Assembly: GCF_011762195.1 (NCBI RefSeq)
Contig: NZ_JAASQK010000001.1
Location: 62,001 to 126,000 of the forward strand
DNA: 64,000 nt
Reading direction: 5' to 3'
Origin: Sphingomonas oligoaromativorans
Lineage (GTDB): Bacteria; Pseudomonadota; Alphaproteobacteria; Sphingomonadales; Sphingomonadaceae
The notes under the pieces are model-generated. The model worked only from the letters and a program-made list of their open reading frames with translations, had not been told where the DNA came from and searched no databases. Each line of letters starts with the position of its first letter. Positions within the stretch are counted from its first letter, which is position 1. Below, one piece after another: positions 48,157 to 60,070 of the stretch. Position numbers and translations under genes: made by a program.

Positions 48157-49272
48157 ATGGGCAAGGTGCTTACCCGCTATCAGGCGGCGGTCTCCGCCGG
48201 CGAGCTGCGTCCCGATCCCGCCCAGCGCGCGGTGGCCGAGCGGCTGGATCGCTGCGCCGCCGAGCTGGAGGCGCGGCCGCGGCGCGGTTCGATCCTGTGG
48301 CGGGCGCTCGGGCGTCGGCCGGAGGCGGTGCGCGGCGTCTATCTCTGGGGCGGCGTCGGGCGCGGCAAGTCCATGCTGATGGACATGTTCTTCGCCTGCG
48401 TCGACGGGCCGCGCAAACGCCGCGTCCACTTCCACGAGTTCATGCAGGAGGTGCATGACCGCCTCCGCGTCGAGCGCGAGAAGGAGACGCCCGATCCGGT
48501 GATGCCGGTCGCGGACGCGATCGCCGACGAAGTGCGCCTGCTGGCGTTCGACGAGATGATCGTCACCAACTCGGCCGACGCGATGATCCTCTCCCGCCTG
48601 TTCACGCGGATCATGAGCCATGACGTTACGATTGTGGCCACCTCCAACCGCGCGCCGGGCCAGCTCTATCTGAACGGCCTCAACCGCGAGCATTTCCTGC
48701 CCTTCATCGCGCTGCTCGAAGAGAAGCTCGATGTGATCGCGCTCGACGGGCCGACCGACTACCGGCTGGAGCGCCTCGGCGGCTTCCCGACCTGGTACGT
48801 CCCCAACGGCAAGGCGGCGACCGACGCGCTCAGCCGCGCCTTCTTCCGCCTCACCGACTTCCCGGTGGAGGATCGCGCCCATGTGCCGACCGAGGAGCTG
48901 GCGATTCCCGGCGGCCGATCGATGCATGTGCCCAAGAGCCTCAAGGGCGTGGCGGTGTTCTCGTTCAAGCGGTTGTGTGGAGAGGCGCGCGGCATCCCGG
49001 ACTATCTCGCCATCGCGCGGCGCTATCACACGGTCATCATCGTCGGCATCCCGAAGCTGTCGGCCGAACTGCGCAACGAGGCGACGCGGTTCAAGCTGCT
49101 GGTGGACACGCTCTACGAGCATGGCGTGAAGCTGCTCGCCGCCGCCGATGCCGAGCCCGAGCAGCTCTATGTCGGCGGCGACGACGCCTTCGAGTTCGAC
49201 CGCACCGTCTCGCGCCTGATGGAGATGCGCTCGGCGGATTATCTGGCGAAGGGGCACGGCAGCGAGGGATAG
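48157..49272 (+). CDS. zapE: cell division protein ZapE (AFG1-family ATPase)
   Basis: A 371-residue AFG1/ZapE ATPase. Walker A is GGVGRGKSM (65-73) and Walker B is LLAFDEMIVTN; KRRVHFHEFMQEVHDRL and TSNRAPGQLYLNGLNREHFLPFI are family hallmarks. In E. coli it affects the Z ring under low oxygen; mitochondrial AFG1 helps respiratory complex quality control, which would suit its position after sdh genes. In alphaproteobacteria it commonly sits between sdh and mdh, as here. Confidence 0.93.
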   Translation: MGKVLTRYQAAVSAGELRPDPAQRAVAERLDRCAAELEARPRRGSILWRALGRRPEAVRGVYLWGGVGRGKSMLMDMFFACVDGPRKRRVHFHEFMQEVHDRLRVEREKETPDPVMPVADAIADEVRLLAFDEMIVTNSADAMILSRLFTRIMSHDVTIVATSNRAPGQLYLNGLNREHFLPFIALLEEKLDVIALDGPTDYRLERLGGFPTWYVPNGKAATDALSRAFFRLTDFPVEDRAHVPTEELAIPGGRSMHVPKSLKGVAVFSFKRLCGEARGIPDYLAIARRYHTVIIVGIPKLSAELRNEATRFKLLVDTLYEHGVKLLAAADAEPEQLYVGGDDAFEFDRTVSRLMEMRSADYLAKGHGSEG

Positions 49273-49298
49273 GGCGGAGCCCCCCGAGTGCCCATGGC

Positions 49299-49382
49299 CG
49301 TCATGCCGGGCTTGACCCGGCATCCAGGGCGGCGGGCGGTGGTGTTTCTGGCTCTGGATCCCGGATCAAGTCCGGGATGACG
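49299..49382. repeat. dispersed two-hairpin intergenic repeat, copy B (divergent)
   Basis: About 84 bp with CCGGGCTTGACCCGG on the left and TCCCGGATCAAGTCCGGGA on the right, bounded by CGTCA and TGACG. It shares layout, though not full identity, with copies A (26448) and C (59042). It fills most of the zapE-ybjQ gap. Confidence 0.75.
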
Positions 49383-49476
49383 AAGAGGGGGGCCGGGGAT
49401 GAGTTGGAAGGAAAGGACGTTCCTTCTTTCCACACGCTCGCTTATCGTCCCCATCCATCAGGGCAGGGGGCTTTCC

Positions 49477-49809
49477 ATGGACAAGATCATCGTCTCCACC
49501 ACCGAGAAGGTGGCGGGCCACAAGACGGTCGCGACGCTGGGGCAGGTGTTCGGCGTGGTGGTGCGCTCGCGCGGGCTCGGCGGCAATATCGCGGCGGGGC
49601 TGCGGTCGATCATCGGCGGTGAGATCAAGGAATATACCGCGCTGGTGGAGGAGACCCGGCGCCATGCCGTCGATCGCCTCGTCCAGAACGCCGCGCTGAT
49701 GGGCGCCAACGCCGTCGTGATGATGCGGTTCGACTCGGGATCGATCGGCCAGACGATGAACGAGGTGGTCGCCTATGGCACCGCCGCGGTCGTCGAGCCG
49801 GAATCCTGA
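49477..49809 (+). CDS. YbjQ-family (heavy-metal-binding domain) protein
   Basis: A 110-residue YbjQ (UPF0145) protein with the usual opening IIVSTTEKVAGHKTVATLG, GVVVRSRGLGGNI, and MGANAVVMMRFDS. The fold forms pentamers and was once annotated as heavy-metal binding, but function is not established. ATG at 49477 gives family length. It is 5 bp upstream of a small membrane protein gene. Confidence 0.9.
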   Translation: MDKIIVSTTEKVAGHKTVATLGQVFGVVVRSRGLGGNIAAGLRSIIGGEIKEYTALVEETRRHAVDRLVQNAALMGANAVVMMRFDSGSIGQTMNEVVAYGTAAVVEPES

Positions 49810-49814
49810 GCGCC

Positions 49815-50117
49815 ATGCTGCGGACGATCGTCTCGGGCGTCGCCATCGCGGGCGTGGCGTTCATGCTGGTGGTGACGATGCAGGAGCCGGGCGCCTGGCC
49901 GGCGCTCGCGGCGGCGCTGCTGTTCGCGATGGGGTGTCTGTGGGAGCGGCGCTATCATGCGGCGCAGCAGGGATTTCCGCAGGATACGCGCTTCAACCTC
50001 ACCGGAGAACGCTTCGTCGATCCCGAGACCGGCCGGGTGACCTCCGCATGGGTCGATCCGGCGACGGGCGAGCGTCGTTATGTCGACGAAGGCGATCCTC
50101 CCTCGCCATCGGCCTGA
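49815..50117 (+). CDS. hypothetical small membrane protein
   Basis: A 100-residue protein with two N-terminal membrane helices (about residues 5-22 and 27-44) and a soluble acidic tail. The tail has a tandem pattern, FVDPETGRVTSAWVD then PATGERRYVDEGD, suggesting a repeated DPxTG turn. No named family is recognised. It follows ybjQ by 5 bp and likely shares its message. Confidence 0.65.
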   Translation: MLRTIVSGVAIAGVAFMLVVTMQEPGAWPALAAALLFAMGCLWERRYHAAQQGFPQDTRFNLTGERFVDPETGRVTSAWVDPATGERRYVDEGDPPSPSA

Positions 50118-50158
50118 CGGCACTCCGACAAATTACCGAGAAACCGTCACGCGGGCGG

Positions 50159-51222
<1,064 letters not shown>

Positions 51223-51290
51223 TATAACCATATCACCGCGCCGGCCCGGTGGCCGGTGCGGCCCCCCACGGAAAGGATAGCGGGACCGCC

Positions 51291-52175
51291 ATGTCGATCC
51301 TCGTCAATGCGAACACCAAGGTGATTACCCAGGGCTTCACGGGCGCCCAGGGCACCTTCCACTCCGAGCAGGCGATCGCCTACGGCACCAAGATGGTCGG
51401 CGGCGTCACCCCCGGTAAGGGCGGCCAGACCCACATCGGCCTGCCGGTGTTCGACACGGTGAAGGAAGCGGTCGCCAAGACCGGCGCCGACGCCTCCGTG
51501 ATCTATGTGCCGCCGGCCTTCGCCGCGGACTCGATCCTCGAAGCGATCGACGCGGAAGTGCCGCTGGTCGTCTGCATCACCGAGGGCATTCCGGTGCTCG
51601 ACATGGTGAAGGTGAAGCGCGCTCTGTCGGGTTCCAAGACCCGCCTGATCGGGCCGAACTGCCCGGGCGTGCTGACGCCGGGCGAGTGCAAGATCGGCAT
51701 CATGCCGGGCTCGATCTTCTCGAATGGTTCGGTGGGCGTTGTTTCGCGCTCGGGCACGCTTACCTATGAGGCCGTGTTCCAGACCACCAACGAGGGCCTC
51801 GGCCAGACCACCGCAGTCGGCATCGGCGGCGATCCGGTCAACGGCACCAACTTCATCGACGTGCTCGAGCTGTTCCTCGCGGACGACAAGACCGAGTCGA
51901 TCATCATGATCGGCGAGATCGGCGGCTCGGCCGAAGAGGAAGCCGCGCAGTTCCTGCGGGACGAGGCCAAGCGTGGCCGCAAGAAGCCGATGGTCGGCTT
52001 CATCGCGGGCCGCACGGCGCCTCCGGGCCGCCGCATGGGCCATGCCGGCGCGATCGTGTCGGGCGGCCAGGGCGGCGCCGAGGACAAGATCGCGGCGATG
52101 GAAGCGGCGGGCATCAAGGTGGCGGCCAGCCCCTCGGAGCTTGGCACCACGCTGACCGCTCTGCTCAAGGGCTGA
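51291..52175 (+). CDS. sucD: succinyl-CoA ligase alpha subunit
   Basis: A 294-residue alpha subunit that binds CoA and carries the phosphohistidine. [18 protein letters not shown] and [11 protein letters not shown] are the CoA-binding motifs; H251 in RRMGHAGAI is the phosphorylated His. It needs the beta subunit SucC, which normally sits immediately upstream but is absent here and must be encoded elsewhere. A strong hairpin follows it. Confidence 0.97.
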   Translation: MSILVNANTKVITQGFTGAQGTFHSEQAIAYGTKMVGGVTPGKGGQTHIGLPVFDTVKEAVAKTGADASVIYVPPAFAADSILEAIDAEVPLVVCITEGIPVLDMVKVKRALSGSKTRLIGPNCPGVLTPGECKIGIMPGSIFSNGSVGVVSRSGTLTYEAVFQTTNEGLGQTTAVGIGGDPVNGTNFIDVLELFLADDKTESIIMIGEIGGSAEEEAAQFLRDEAKRGRKKPMVGFIAGRTAPPGRRMGHAGAIVSGGQGGAEDKIAAMEAAGIKVAASPSELGTTLTALLKG

Positions 52176-52231
52176 ACTATATTAGAAGGGTCACGCGCCG
52201 ACCGGACGGCCGACGCGGCTGAAGCATGAAA

Positions 52232-52256
52232 CCCCGGATGGCTGTTCCATCCGGGG
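52232..52256 (+). terminator. hairpin between sucD and sucA
   Basis: Perfect 10-bp stem (52232-52241 with 52247-52256), 5-base loop, 57 bp after sucD and 7 bp before the sucA ribosome-binding site AAGGA. No U-run. It may partly terminate, stabilise sucD mRNA or limit sucA translation. Confidence 0.55.
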
Positions 52257-52275
52257 AACACCAAGGACGGTGGAC

Positions 52276-55194
52276 ATGGGTTACGAAGGCCAGGAGATGG
52301 ACGTCGCGGCGGGTGTGAGCCCCGCTTTCGCCGAGGATCTCTATCGTCGCTGGAAGCAGGATCGGTCGTCGGTCGATCCGGCATGGAGCGAATATTTTGG
52401 AAGCGTCGAGCAGGCCGTGAGCGGCCCGAGCTGGGCACGCCCGAACTGGCCGCCCACCGACACCGACGCGCTGACGGCGGGCCTCGACCCGACCCAGATG
52501 GAACCCGCGCCGAAGCCCGCCAAGGGGAAGGCCGCGCCCGCCGTTGCGGTGCCGGTCCCGGCCGTTTCTGGTAGCGCTAACATCGAAGCGGCCGCGCTCG
52601 ACTCGATCCGCGCGATGATGCTGATCCGCACCTATCGCGTGCGTGGCCATCTCGCCGCCGATCTCGATCCGCTCGGCCTCGCCAAGCGCGATCTGCCGGC
52701 CGACCTGACGCCGGAATATCACGGCTTCACCGCCGCCGATCTCGATCGCCCGATCTATCTGGGCGGCGCGCTCGGCCTGGAGCGCGCGACGGTGCGCGAG
52801 ATCGTCGACATCCTGCGCCGCAACTACTGCGGCCATGTCGGCCTCGAATATATGCACATCGGCGACGTGGAGGAGCGGCGCTTCCTCCAGGAGCGGATGG
52901 AAGGCCGCGACAAGGAGATCCACTTCACGCCGGAAGGCAAGAAGGCGATCCTCGCCAAGGTGATCGAAGGCGAGCAGTACGAGAAGTTCCTCGCCAAGAA
53001 ATATGTCGGCACCAAGCGCTTCGGCCTCGACGGCGGCGAATCGATGCTGCCGGCGATGGAAGCGATCATCAAATATGGCGGTGTCGCCGGCGTCGAGGAG
53101 ATCGTGGTGGGTATGCCGCATCGCGGCCGCCTCAACATGCTCGTCAACGTCATGGGCAAGCCCTATCGCGCCGTGTTCAGCGAGTTCGCGGGCGGCTCGG
53201 CCAACCCGGACGACGTGGGCGGCTCGGGCGACGTGAAGTATCACCTCGGCACCTCGACCGATCGCGAGTTCGAGGGCGTGAAGGTTCACATGAGCCTCGC
53301 CGCCAACCCGTCTCACCTCGAGGCGGTGGACCCGGTGGTGCTGGGCAAGGCCCGCGCCAAGCAGACCAAGATCAAGGACAATGAGCGCGGCAAGGTGCTG
53401 CCGATCCTGCTGCATGGCGACGCCGCCTTTGCGGGGCAGGGCATCATCATGGAGTGCTTCGGCTTCTCCGGCCTGCGCGGTTATTCGACGGGCGGCACGA
53501 TCCATTTCGTCGTGAACAACCAGGTGGGCTTCACCACCTCGCCGCAGTTCGCGCGTTCGTCGCCCTATCCGAGCGACATCGCCAAGATGGTGTCGGCGCC
53601 GATCCTGCATGTGAACGGCGACGATCCCGAGGCCGTCACCTTCGCGACCAAGCTCGCGACCGACTTCCGCATGACCTTCAAGCGCGACGTCGTGATCGAC
53701 ATGTGGTGCTATCGCCGCTTCGGCCACAACGAAGGCGACGAGCCGGGCTTCACCCAGCCGCAGATGTATGACGAGATCCGCAAGCATCCGCCGGTCTCGT
53801 CGCTCTATGCCGAGCGGCTGAAGGCCGAGGGCGTGATCGACGATGCGTGGGTCGCGGCCGAGGAAGCGGGCGTGGTCGCCAAGCTCGACGAGGAGTTCGA
53901 GGCGGGCAAGAGCTACAAGCCCAACAAGGCGGACTGGTTCGAGGGCGACTGGGTCGGCCTGTCGATCGCCAGGGAGCAGGGCCGCCGCGCCGGCGTCACC
54001 GCCGCCCGCAAGGAGCAGATCGACGCGCTGGCGCCGATCCTCACCGACGTCCCGGAAGGCTTCAACATCCACAAGACGCTGTCGCGCGTGCTGGATGCCA
54101 AGAAGCAGATGTTCGCGAACGGAGAGGGTTTCGACTGGGCGACCGCCGAAGCGCTGGCCTTCGGCACGCTGCTTCAGGACGGCTATGGCGTTCGCCTCTC
54201 GGGCCAGGACGTCACCCGCGGCACCTTCTCGCACCGCCATGCCGGCTGGACCGATCAGAAGGACGGCCATCGCTATTATCCGCTGTCGGAGGTCGATCGC
54301 TCCTTCCAGGTGCTGGACAGCCCCTTGAGCGAATATGGCGTGCTCGGCTTCGAATATGGCTATGCGTCCGCGGCTCCCAAGACCTTGGTGATGTGGGAAG
54401 CGCAGTTCGGCGATTTCGCCAACACCGCGCAGGTCATCATGGATCAGTTCATCTCGGCCGCTGAGTCGAAGTGGCTGCGTTCCAACGGCCTCGTGCTGCT
54501 GCTGCCGCATGGCTATGAGGGGCAGGGGCCGGAGCATTCGTCGGCCCGTCTGGAGCGCTATCTCCAGCTCTGCGCCGAGGATAATATCCAGGTCGCCAAC
54601 TGCACCACGCCAGCCAACTATTTCCACATCCTGCGCCGCCAGATGACCCGCGAGTTCCGCAAGCCGCTGGTCATCATGACGCCGAAGTCGCTGCTCCGCC
54701 ACAAGGCGGCGGTGTCGACGGCGGACGAGTTCACCGGCGACAGCCGCTTCCACCGCGTGCTGTTCGATCCGAGCGCCCCGGCGGACAAGGATGTGAAGCG
54801 CCTCGTGCTCTGCACCGGCAAGGTGGGCTACGACCTGCTCGAAGCCCGCGACGAGGCCGGCGACAAGAACACCGAGATCCTCCGCGTCGAGCAGATCTAT
54901 CCGTTCCCGACGGATGTGATCGTCGAGCGGCTCAAGGCCAGCCCGAACGTCGAGACGGTCGTCTGGGCGCAGGAGGAGCCGCGCAACCAGGGCGCGTGGT
55001 TCTTCGTGCAGGAACTGATCGAGCAGGCCATGGCCGAGGCTGGCGGCAAGGTGCAGCGTCCGGTCTATGCCGGCCGCGCGGCTGCCGCCTCCACGGCGAC
55101 CGGCTCGGCCAAGCGCCACGTCGCCGAGCAGAAGGCGCTCGTCGCCGATGCGCTCGGCCATTCCGCCACCCCCGCGCTGGCCAAGGCCAGCTAA
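52276..55194 (+). CDS. sucA: 2-oxoglutarate dehydrogenase E1 component
   Basis: A 972-residue thiamine-diphosphate enzyme that decarboxylates 2-oxoglutarate and loads succinyl groups on SucB. The N-terminus has the E2-binding [55 protein letters not shown] and [11 protein letters not shown] are diagnostic ThDP-site segments. I chose ATG at 52276, spaced 8-9 bases from AAGGA; a GTG two codons upstream is too close. It is 29 bp before sucB. Confidence 0.97.
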   Translation: MGYEGQEMDVAAGVSPAFAEDLYRRWKQDRSSVDPAWSEYFGSVEQAVSGPSWARPNWPPTDTDALTAGLDPTQMEPAPKPAKGKAAPAVAVPVPAVSGSANIEAAALDSIRAMMLIRTYRVRGHLAADLDPLGLAKRDLPADLTPEYHGFTAADLDRPIYLGGALGLERATVREIVDILRRNYCGHVGLEYMHIGDVEERRFLQERMEGRDKEIHFTPEGKKAILAKVIEGEQYEKFLAKKYVGTKRFGLDGGESMLPAMEAIIKYGGVAGVEEIVVGMPHRGRLNMLVNVMGKPYRAVFSEFAGGSANPDDVGGSGDVKYHLGTSTDREFEGVKVHMSLAANPSHLEAVDPVVLGKARAKQTKIKDNERGKVLPILLHGDAAFAGQGIIMECFGFSGLRGYSTGGTIHFVVNNQVGFTTSPQFARSSPYPSDIAKMVSAPILHVNGDDPEAVTFATKLATDFRMTFKRDVVIDMWCYRRFGHNEGDEPGFTQPQMYDEIRKHPPVSSLYAERLKAEGVIDDAWVAAEEAGVVAKLDEEFEAGKSYKPNKADWFEGDWVGLSIAREQGRRAGVTAARKEQIDALAPILTDVPEGFNIHKTLSRVLDAKKQMFANGEGFDWATAEALAFGTLLQDGYGVRLSGQDVTRGTFSHRHAGWTDQKDGHRYYPLSEVDRSFQVLDSPLSEYGVLGFEYGYASAAPKTLVMWEAQFGDFANTAQVIMDQFISAAESKWLRSNGLVLLLPHGYEGQGPEHSSARLERYLQLCAEDNIQVANCTTPANYFHILRRQMTREFRKPLVIMTPKSLLRHKAAVSTADEFTGDSRFHRVLFDPSAPADKDVKRLVLCTGKVGYDLLEARDEAGDKNTEILRVEQIYPFPTDVIVERLKASPNVETVVWAQEEPRNQGAWFFVQELIEQAMAEAGGKVQRPVYAGRAAAASTATGSAKRHVAEQKALVADALGHSATPALAKAS

Positions 55195-55223
55195 GCCCAG
55201 ATCCAGGACAGCAGGACATAGAT

Positions 55224-56411
<1,188 letters not shown>

Positions 56412-56435
56412 GCGCGATCGCACCGACGCGCATTG

Positions 56436-56469
56436 CGGCGCTCCCGGCGACAGGCCGGGGGCGCCGTTT
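56436..56469 (+). terminator. terminator-like hairpin after sucB
   Basis: A 13-bp stem (56436-56448 with 56454-56466, one G-U pair) with a 5-base loop is followed by TTTA. It lies 24 bp after the sucB stop, so the sucDAB message probably ends largely here and the next gene needs its own promoter. Confidence 0.65.
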
Positions 56470-56483
56470 AGCTGTGGGGTTGC

Positions 56484-56535
56484 TTCCGAAACGGATGCGC
56501 TTGCCGCCTGCTCGATCCGTAACGGATGGGCTTGC
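56484..56535 (+). promoter_or_regulatory. paired 21-bp direct repeats, candidate operator
   Basis: Two copies, 56484-56504 and 56515-56535, match at 18 of 21 positions and share the core AACGGATG-S-GCTTGC. Each contains an interrupted palindrome (TCCGAAACGGA and ATCCGTAACGGAT). Centre spacing is 31 bp, about three helical turns, as expected for co-operative binding of a regulator on one DNA face. They lie between the sucB hairpin and the orphan gene at 56609. Confidence 0.5.
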
Positions 56536-56608
56536 GCTACCTCCCGCCCCGCCTTCCGCGAGACAAAGGCGCGCCCGGACGACCGGGCAGGGTGCAGGAG
56601 AGGCCGCC

Positions 56609-57013
56609 ATGAACGTCGCATCGATGAAGGAAGATACGCTTGCCCACATCGACTATCAGGACGCGAACCTGAAGGTCGACGATCCGAACCTGCTGGTGAA
56701 CAAGGTCTCGTCCACGGGTGGGCAGATCGTCATCGTCTCCGCCTTCGGGTGCAGCCTGGTGCTGAACTATTCGTTCGGGGCGATGTCGCTTCAGGTGACC
56801 GTCGTGCTCCAGACCCCGGTCGGCAGCATCACCATCATCAACGCCGAACTCGATCCGAACAATCCGACGGTGAACCTCGGCGGCAGCATCGGCCCGTTCA
56901 AGGCCGAGGCGACCGTCAGCTTCAATTTCGGCACGATGGTGCTGAGCGTCAGCGGGCAGGTCTGCGCGCCGCTGGTCGGCTGCAAGACGGGCAGCGCCTC
57001 GATCCACGTCTGA
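56609..57013 (+). CDS. orphan 134-aa beta-rich protein between sucB and lpd
   Basis: A 134-residue protein with no signal peptide and no family I recognise. After a charged N-terminal 25 residues it is almost entirely beta-strand-like. Two segments repeat: YSFGAMSLQVT (54-64) and FNFGTMVLSVS (105-115), each followed by a PVG or PLVG turn, implying a duplicated beta unit. It has three cysteines (C48, C119, C125). ATG at 56609 follows AGGAGAGG. It is flanked by hairpins and preceded by paired repeats, so it is probably its own transcription unit inserted in the 2-oxoglutarate dehydrogenase region. Confidence 0.75.
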   Translation: MNVASMKEDTLAHIDYQDANLKVDDPNLLVNKVSSTGGQIVIVSAFGCSLVLNYSFGAMSLQVTVVLQTPVGSITIINAELDPNNPTVNLGGSIGPFKAEATVSFNFGTMVLSVSGQVCAPLVGCKTGSASIHV

Positions 57014-57019
57014 TGAAGC

Positions 57020-57046
57020 CGGCCGCCTCCCGTCATGGGGGCGGCC
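57020..57046 (+). terminator. terminator-like hairpin after the orphan gene
   Basis: An approximately 10-bp stem (GGCCGCCTCC with GGGGGCGGCC, one wobble) around a short loop starts 6 bp after the orphan stop. No U-run follows. The rest of the gap to lpd (57047-57233) shows only a short doubtful frame and no clear promoter. Confidence 0.5.
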
Positions 57047-57233
57047 TCGGCCATTCGAGCGAGCAGCCATGAAGAGGCCCAGCCCGACAGGCCGACGGGC
57101 TTCCGGCCCGGCTTCGTCCCCGATGCGCCGGGCCGGAAGAAGCGCGCGGAGAAATCCTCCGCCGGAAGGTTGCTTTGACGGGCACAAGTTCTATGTCGGC
57201 GCCATCTTTTGACGCACGGCAGAAAGTTCGGTC

Positions 57234-58625
57234 ATGGCGGATTACGATTTCGACGTTCTGGTCATCGGTGCAGGCCCCGGCGGTTACGTCGCGGCGATCC
57301 GCGCGGCGCAGCTCGGCCTCAAGACGGGCTGCGTGGAAAGCCGCGAGACGCTCGGCGGCACCTGCCTCAACGTCGGCTGCATCCCTTCGAAGGCGATGCT
57401 GCACGCGTCCGAACTCTATGACGAGGCGGCCTCGGGCAAGCTCGCCAAGCTCGGCATCAAGGCGCAGGTCGAGCTGGACCTCGACACCATGCACGGCCAG
57501 CGCAGGGATGCGGTGAAGGGCCTGACCGGTGGCATCGAGTTCCTGTTCAAGAAGAACAAGATCGAGTGGCTGAAGGGCCATGCCGCCTTCACCGGCAAGG
57601 ACACGGTTCAGGTCGGCGACCGCACCGTGCGCGCCAAGAACATCGTGATCGCCACCGGCTCTTCGGTGACGCCGCTTCCGGGCGTGACGATCGACCAGAA
57701 GGTCGTGGTCGACTCGACCGGCGCGCTGGAGCTTCCGAAGGTGCCGGGTCACATGGTCGTCATCGGCGGCGGCGTGATCGGCCTGGAGCTGGGCTCGGTG
57801 TGGAAGCGCCTCGGCGCCAAGGTCACCGTCGTCGAGTTCCTCGACCAGCTTCTCCCCGGCATGGACGGCGAAGTCCGCAAGGAAGCCGCCAAGATCTTCA
57901 AGAAGCAGGGCCTTGAGCTGAAGCTCGCCACCAAGGTGACGGGCGTGACGGTCAATGGCGACAAGGCGACGCTGACGATCGAGCCGGCCGCCGGTGGCAC
58001 GCCTGAGACGCTCGAAGCCGATGCGGTGCTGGTGTCGATCGGGCGCAAGCCGAACACCGAGGGCCTCGCGCTCGACAAGGCGGGGCTCGCCACCAATCAG
58101 CGCGGTCAGGTCGAGATCGACCATGACTTCCGCACGTCCGTTCCCGGCATCTGGGCGATCGGCGACGTCGCGCCCGGCCCGATGCTCGCCCACAAGGCCG
58201 AGGACGAGGGCATCGCGGTCGCCGAGAATATCGCGGGCCAGACCGGCATCGTGAACCACGACGTGATCCCGTCGGTCGTCTACACCATGCCCGAGATCGC
58301 GGGCGTGGGCCTCACCGAGGAAGCGGCCAAGGAGCGTGGCGAGGTGAAGGTCGGCAAGTTCCCGATGCTCGCCAACTCGCGCGCCAAGACCAACCATGAG
58401 CCGGACGGCTTCGTGAAGGTGATCGCCGACGCCAAGACCGATCGCGTGCTGGGCGTGTGGATCATCGCGTCGGTGGCCGGCACGATGATCGCGCAGGCCG
58501 CGCAGGCGATGGAGTTCGGCGCGACCAGCGAAGACATCGCCTACACCTGCCACGCGCACCCGACCCACTCGGAAGCCGTGAAGGAAGCCGCGATGGCGGT
58601 GACGGGCAAGCCAATCCACATCTGA
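57234..58625 (+). CDS. lpd: dihydrolipoyl dehydrogenase
   Basis: A 463-residue FAD disulfide oxidoreductase, E3 of 2-oxoglutarate dehydrogenase and L protein of glycine cleavage. Redox cysteines are C44 and C49 in GGTCLNVGCIPSKAML; VIGAGPGGYVA binds FAD and VIGGGVIGLELGSVWKRLG binds NAD; HAHPTHSEAV near the C-terminus has the catalytic His-Glu. Its complexes are encoded at 52276-56411 and 12638-17252. Confidence 0.97.
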   Translation: MADYDFDVLVIGAGPGGYVAAIRAAQLGLKTGCVESRETLGGTCLNVGCIPSKAMLHASELYDEAASGKLAKLGIKAQVELDLDTMHGQRRDAVKGLTGGIEFLFKKNKIEWLKGHAAFTGKDTVQVGDRTVRAKNIVIATGSSVTPLPGVTIDQKVVVDSTGALELPKVPGHMVVIGGGVIGLELGSVWKRLGAKVTVVEFLDQLLPGMDGEVRKEAAKIFKKQGLELKLATKVTGVTVNGDKATLTIEPAAGGTPETLEADAVLVSIGRKPNTEGLALDKAGLATNQRGQVEIDHDFRTSVPGIWAIGDVAPGPMLAHKAEDEGIAVAENIAGQTGIVNHDVIPSVVYTMPEIAGVGLTEEAAKERGEVKVGKFPMLANSRAKTNHEPDGFVKVIADAKTDRVLGVWIIASVAGTMIAQAAQAMEFGATSEDIAYTCHAHPTHSEAVKEAAMAVTGKPIHI

Positions 58626-58632
58626 TCCTGAA

Positions 58633-58674
58633 CGAAAGGGCCGGCTCCGTCGCAGGGCGGGGCCGGCCCTTTCG
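58633..58674 (+). terminator. terminator-like hairpin after lpd
   Basis: A 17-bp stem (58633-58649 with 58658-58674, one G-U pair) with an 8-base loop begins 8 bp after lpd. The 3' arm ends CCCTTTCG, giving only a short U tract. It is the longest hairpin in the window and a likely end for the lpd transcript. Confidence 0.75.
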
Positions 58675-58691
58675 CGCATCTGGAGGGCGTC

Positions 58692-58985
58692 ATGGCCAAG
58701 GTCTTCACCGTCATCTTCTACCGCGCGACCACCGACGAGGCGACGCGGACGGCCTATGTCGAGCTGGCGGGGCCGGCGATCGCCGAGGCGGGCGGCCGCG
58801 TGATCGCGCGGGGTCTGCCGCTGGCGGTGAAGGAACAGGGGCTCGACCAGCGCTCGCTCATCATCGAGTGGGACAGCCTGGAGCAGGCGCTCGCCGTGTA
58901 TCAGGGCGAGGCGTATCGCGCCGCGCTGGAGAAGCTCGGCGGCACGGCGGAGCGCGATATCCGCATCCTCGAAGCGGTGGACTGA
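58692..58985 (+). CDS. DUF1330-family protein
   Basis: A 97-residue ferredoxin-like-fold protein of the DUF1330 family. It opens with the VFTVIFYRATT strand, has an IAEAGGRVIARG hairpin and the IEWDSLEQALAVYQGEAYRAAL segment typical of the family. Function is unknown. It stands alone after the lpd hairpin and before repeat copy C. Confidence 0.88.
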   Translation: MAKVFTVIFYRATTDEATRTAYVELAGPAIAEAGGRVIARGLPLAVKEQGLDQRSLIIEWDSLEQALAVYQGEAYRAALEKLGGTAERDIRILEAVD

Positions 58986-59041
58986 GGTTCCGGCCCGACC
59001 GTCTCGGGGGGCTTGCATGGATCGCACCCGGCTTTTTCCTT

Positions 59042-59131
59042 CGTCATCCCGGACTTGATCCGGGATCCATTCGCGCAGCGCCTCTTCTTCTCGCGGAGCG
59101 GGAATGGATCCTGACCTTCGTCAGGATGACG
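59042..59131. repeat. dispersed two-hairpin intergenic repeat, copy C
   Basis: About 90 bp with left hairpin CCCGGACTTGATCCGGG and right hairpin TCCTGACCTTCGTCAGGA, bounded by CGTCA and TGACG. Its last 27 bp (59105-59131) are identical to copy A at 26511-26537. It lies between convergent genes (DUF1330 and glsA) and may double as a terminator. Confidence 0.8.
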
Positions 59132-59143
59132 GGCACCGGCGCC

Positions 59144-60070
59144 TCAATCCGCGCCGAACACGCTCCATCCGGTCGCGTCGGCGAGCCGCTCCAGCGCCAG
59201 CGCGCCGAGCTGGGAATTGCCGTTGCGGCTGAGCCCCGGCGACCACACCGCGATCGAGGCCTTGCCCGGCACGATCGCAAGGATGCCGCCGCCGACGCCC
59301 GATTTGCCGGGCATTCCGACGCGAAAGGCGAAGTCGCCGCTCTGGTCGTAATGGCCGCAGGTGAGCATCAGCGCGTTGATGCGCCGCGCGCGCTTGTCCG
59401 AGATGACGCGCCCGCCCTCCGGGTGCGCGCCGCAATGCATCAGATAGCGCCCCGCCATCGCCAGTTGCCGGCAGCTCATCGCGATCGCGCAGGCGTGGAA
59501 ATAGACGCCCAGCGTCAGCTCCACGGGATGATGGAGATTGCCGAAGGCGCGCATGTAATGCGCCAGCGCCCGGTTGCGCTCGCCGGTCTCCTGTTCGGAG
59601 CGGGCGACGGCCTCGTCGATGGCGATGCCGTCGTCGGAGGCCAGATAGCGGATGAAGTGGACCAGCTCGCCGATCGCCTCGCGCGGGGCGTGGCCGGCGA
59701 GATTGACGTCGCTCACCACGATCGCGCCGGCGTTGATGAAAGGGTTGCGGGGGATGCCCTGCTCGGCTTCGAGCTGGACGATCGAATTGAACGCGCTGCC
59801 CGACGGCTCGCGCCCGACGCGGTTCCACAGCCGGTCGCCCACCTTGCCCAAAGCCAGCGTCAGCGCGAACACCTTGGAGATCGACTGGATCGAGAAGGCG
59901 GTCTCCGCATCGCCGCCCGTCACCACCGCGCCGTCCGCCGTCGCCACGGCGATGCCGAACTGGCTCGGGTCCACGCCCGCGAGGCTCGGGATATAGGTCG
60001 CGACCTCGCCGCGATCGGGGGCGGCGCGCATCTCCTCGACGATGGAGGCGATGATGGCTTCGAGATTCAT
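59144..60070 (-). CDS. glsA: glutaminase A
   Basis: A 308-residue glutaminase of the serine-dependent beta-lactamase-like fold, hydrolysing glutamine to glutamate and ammonia. The catalytic SxxK is S63-K66 in [35 protein letters not shown] and the later [10 protein letters not shown] are diagnostic. ATG at 60070 gives exact family length. Convergent with the DUF1330 gene across repeat copy C. Confidence 0.96.
   Translation of the reverse strand: MNLEAIIASIVEEMRAAPDRGEVATYIPSLAGVDPSQFGIAVATADGAVVTGGDAETAFSIQSISKVFALTLALGKVGDRLWNRVGREPSGSAFNSIVQLEAEQGIPRNPFINAGAIVVSDVNLAGHAPREAIGELVHFIRYLASDDGIAIDEAVARSEQETGERNRALAHYMRAFGNLHHPVELTLGVYFHACAIAMSCRQLAMAGRYLMHCGAHPEGGRVISDKRARRINALMLTCGHYDQSGDFAFRVGMPGKSGVGGGILAIVPGKASIAVWSPGLSRNGNSQLGALALERLADATGWSVFGAD

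Noticed and set aside
57069-57209. Short frame of 46 codons between the orphan gene and lpd
   Set aside because: It is a low-complexity Arg/Pro/Gly/Ser sequence typical of random GC-rich DNA, and no conserved pattern is visible.
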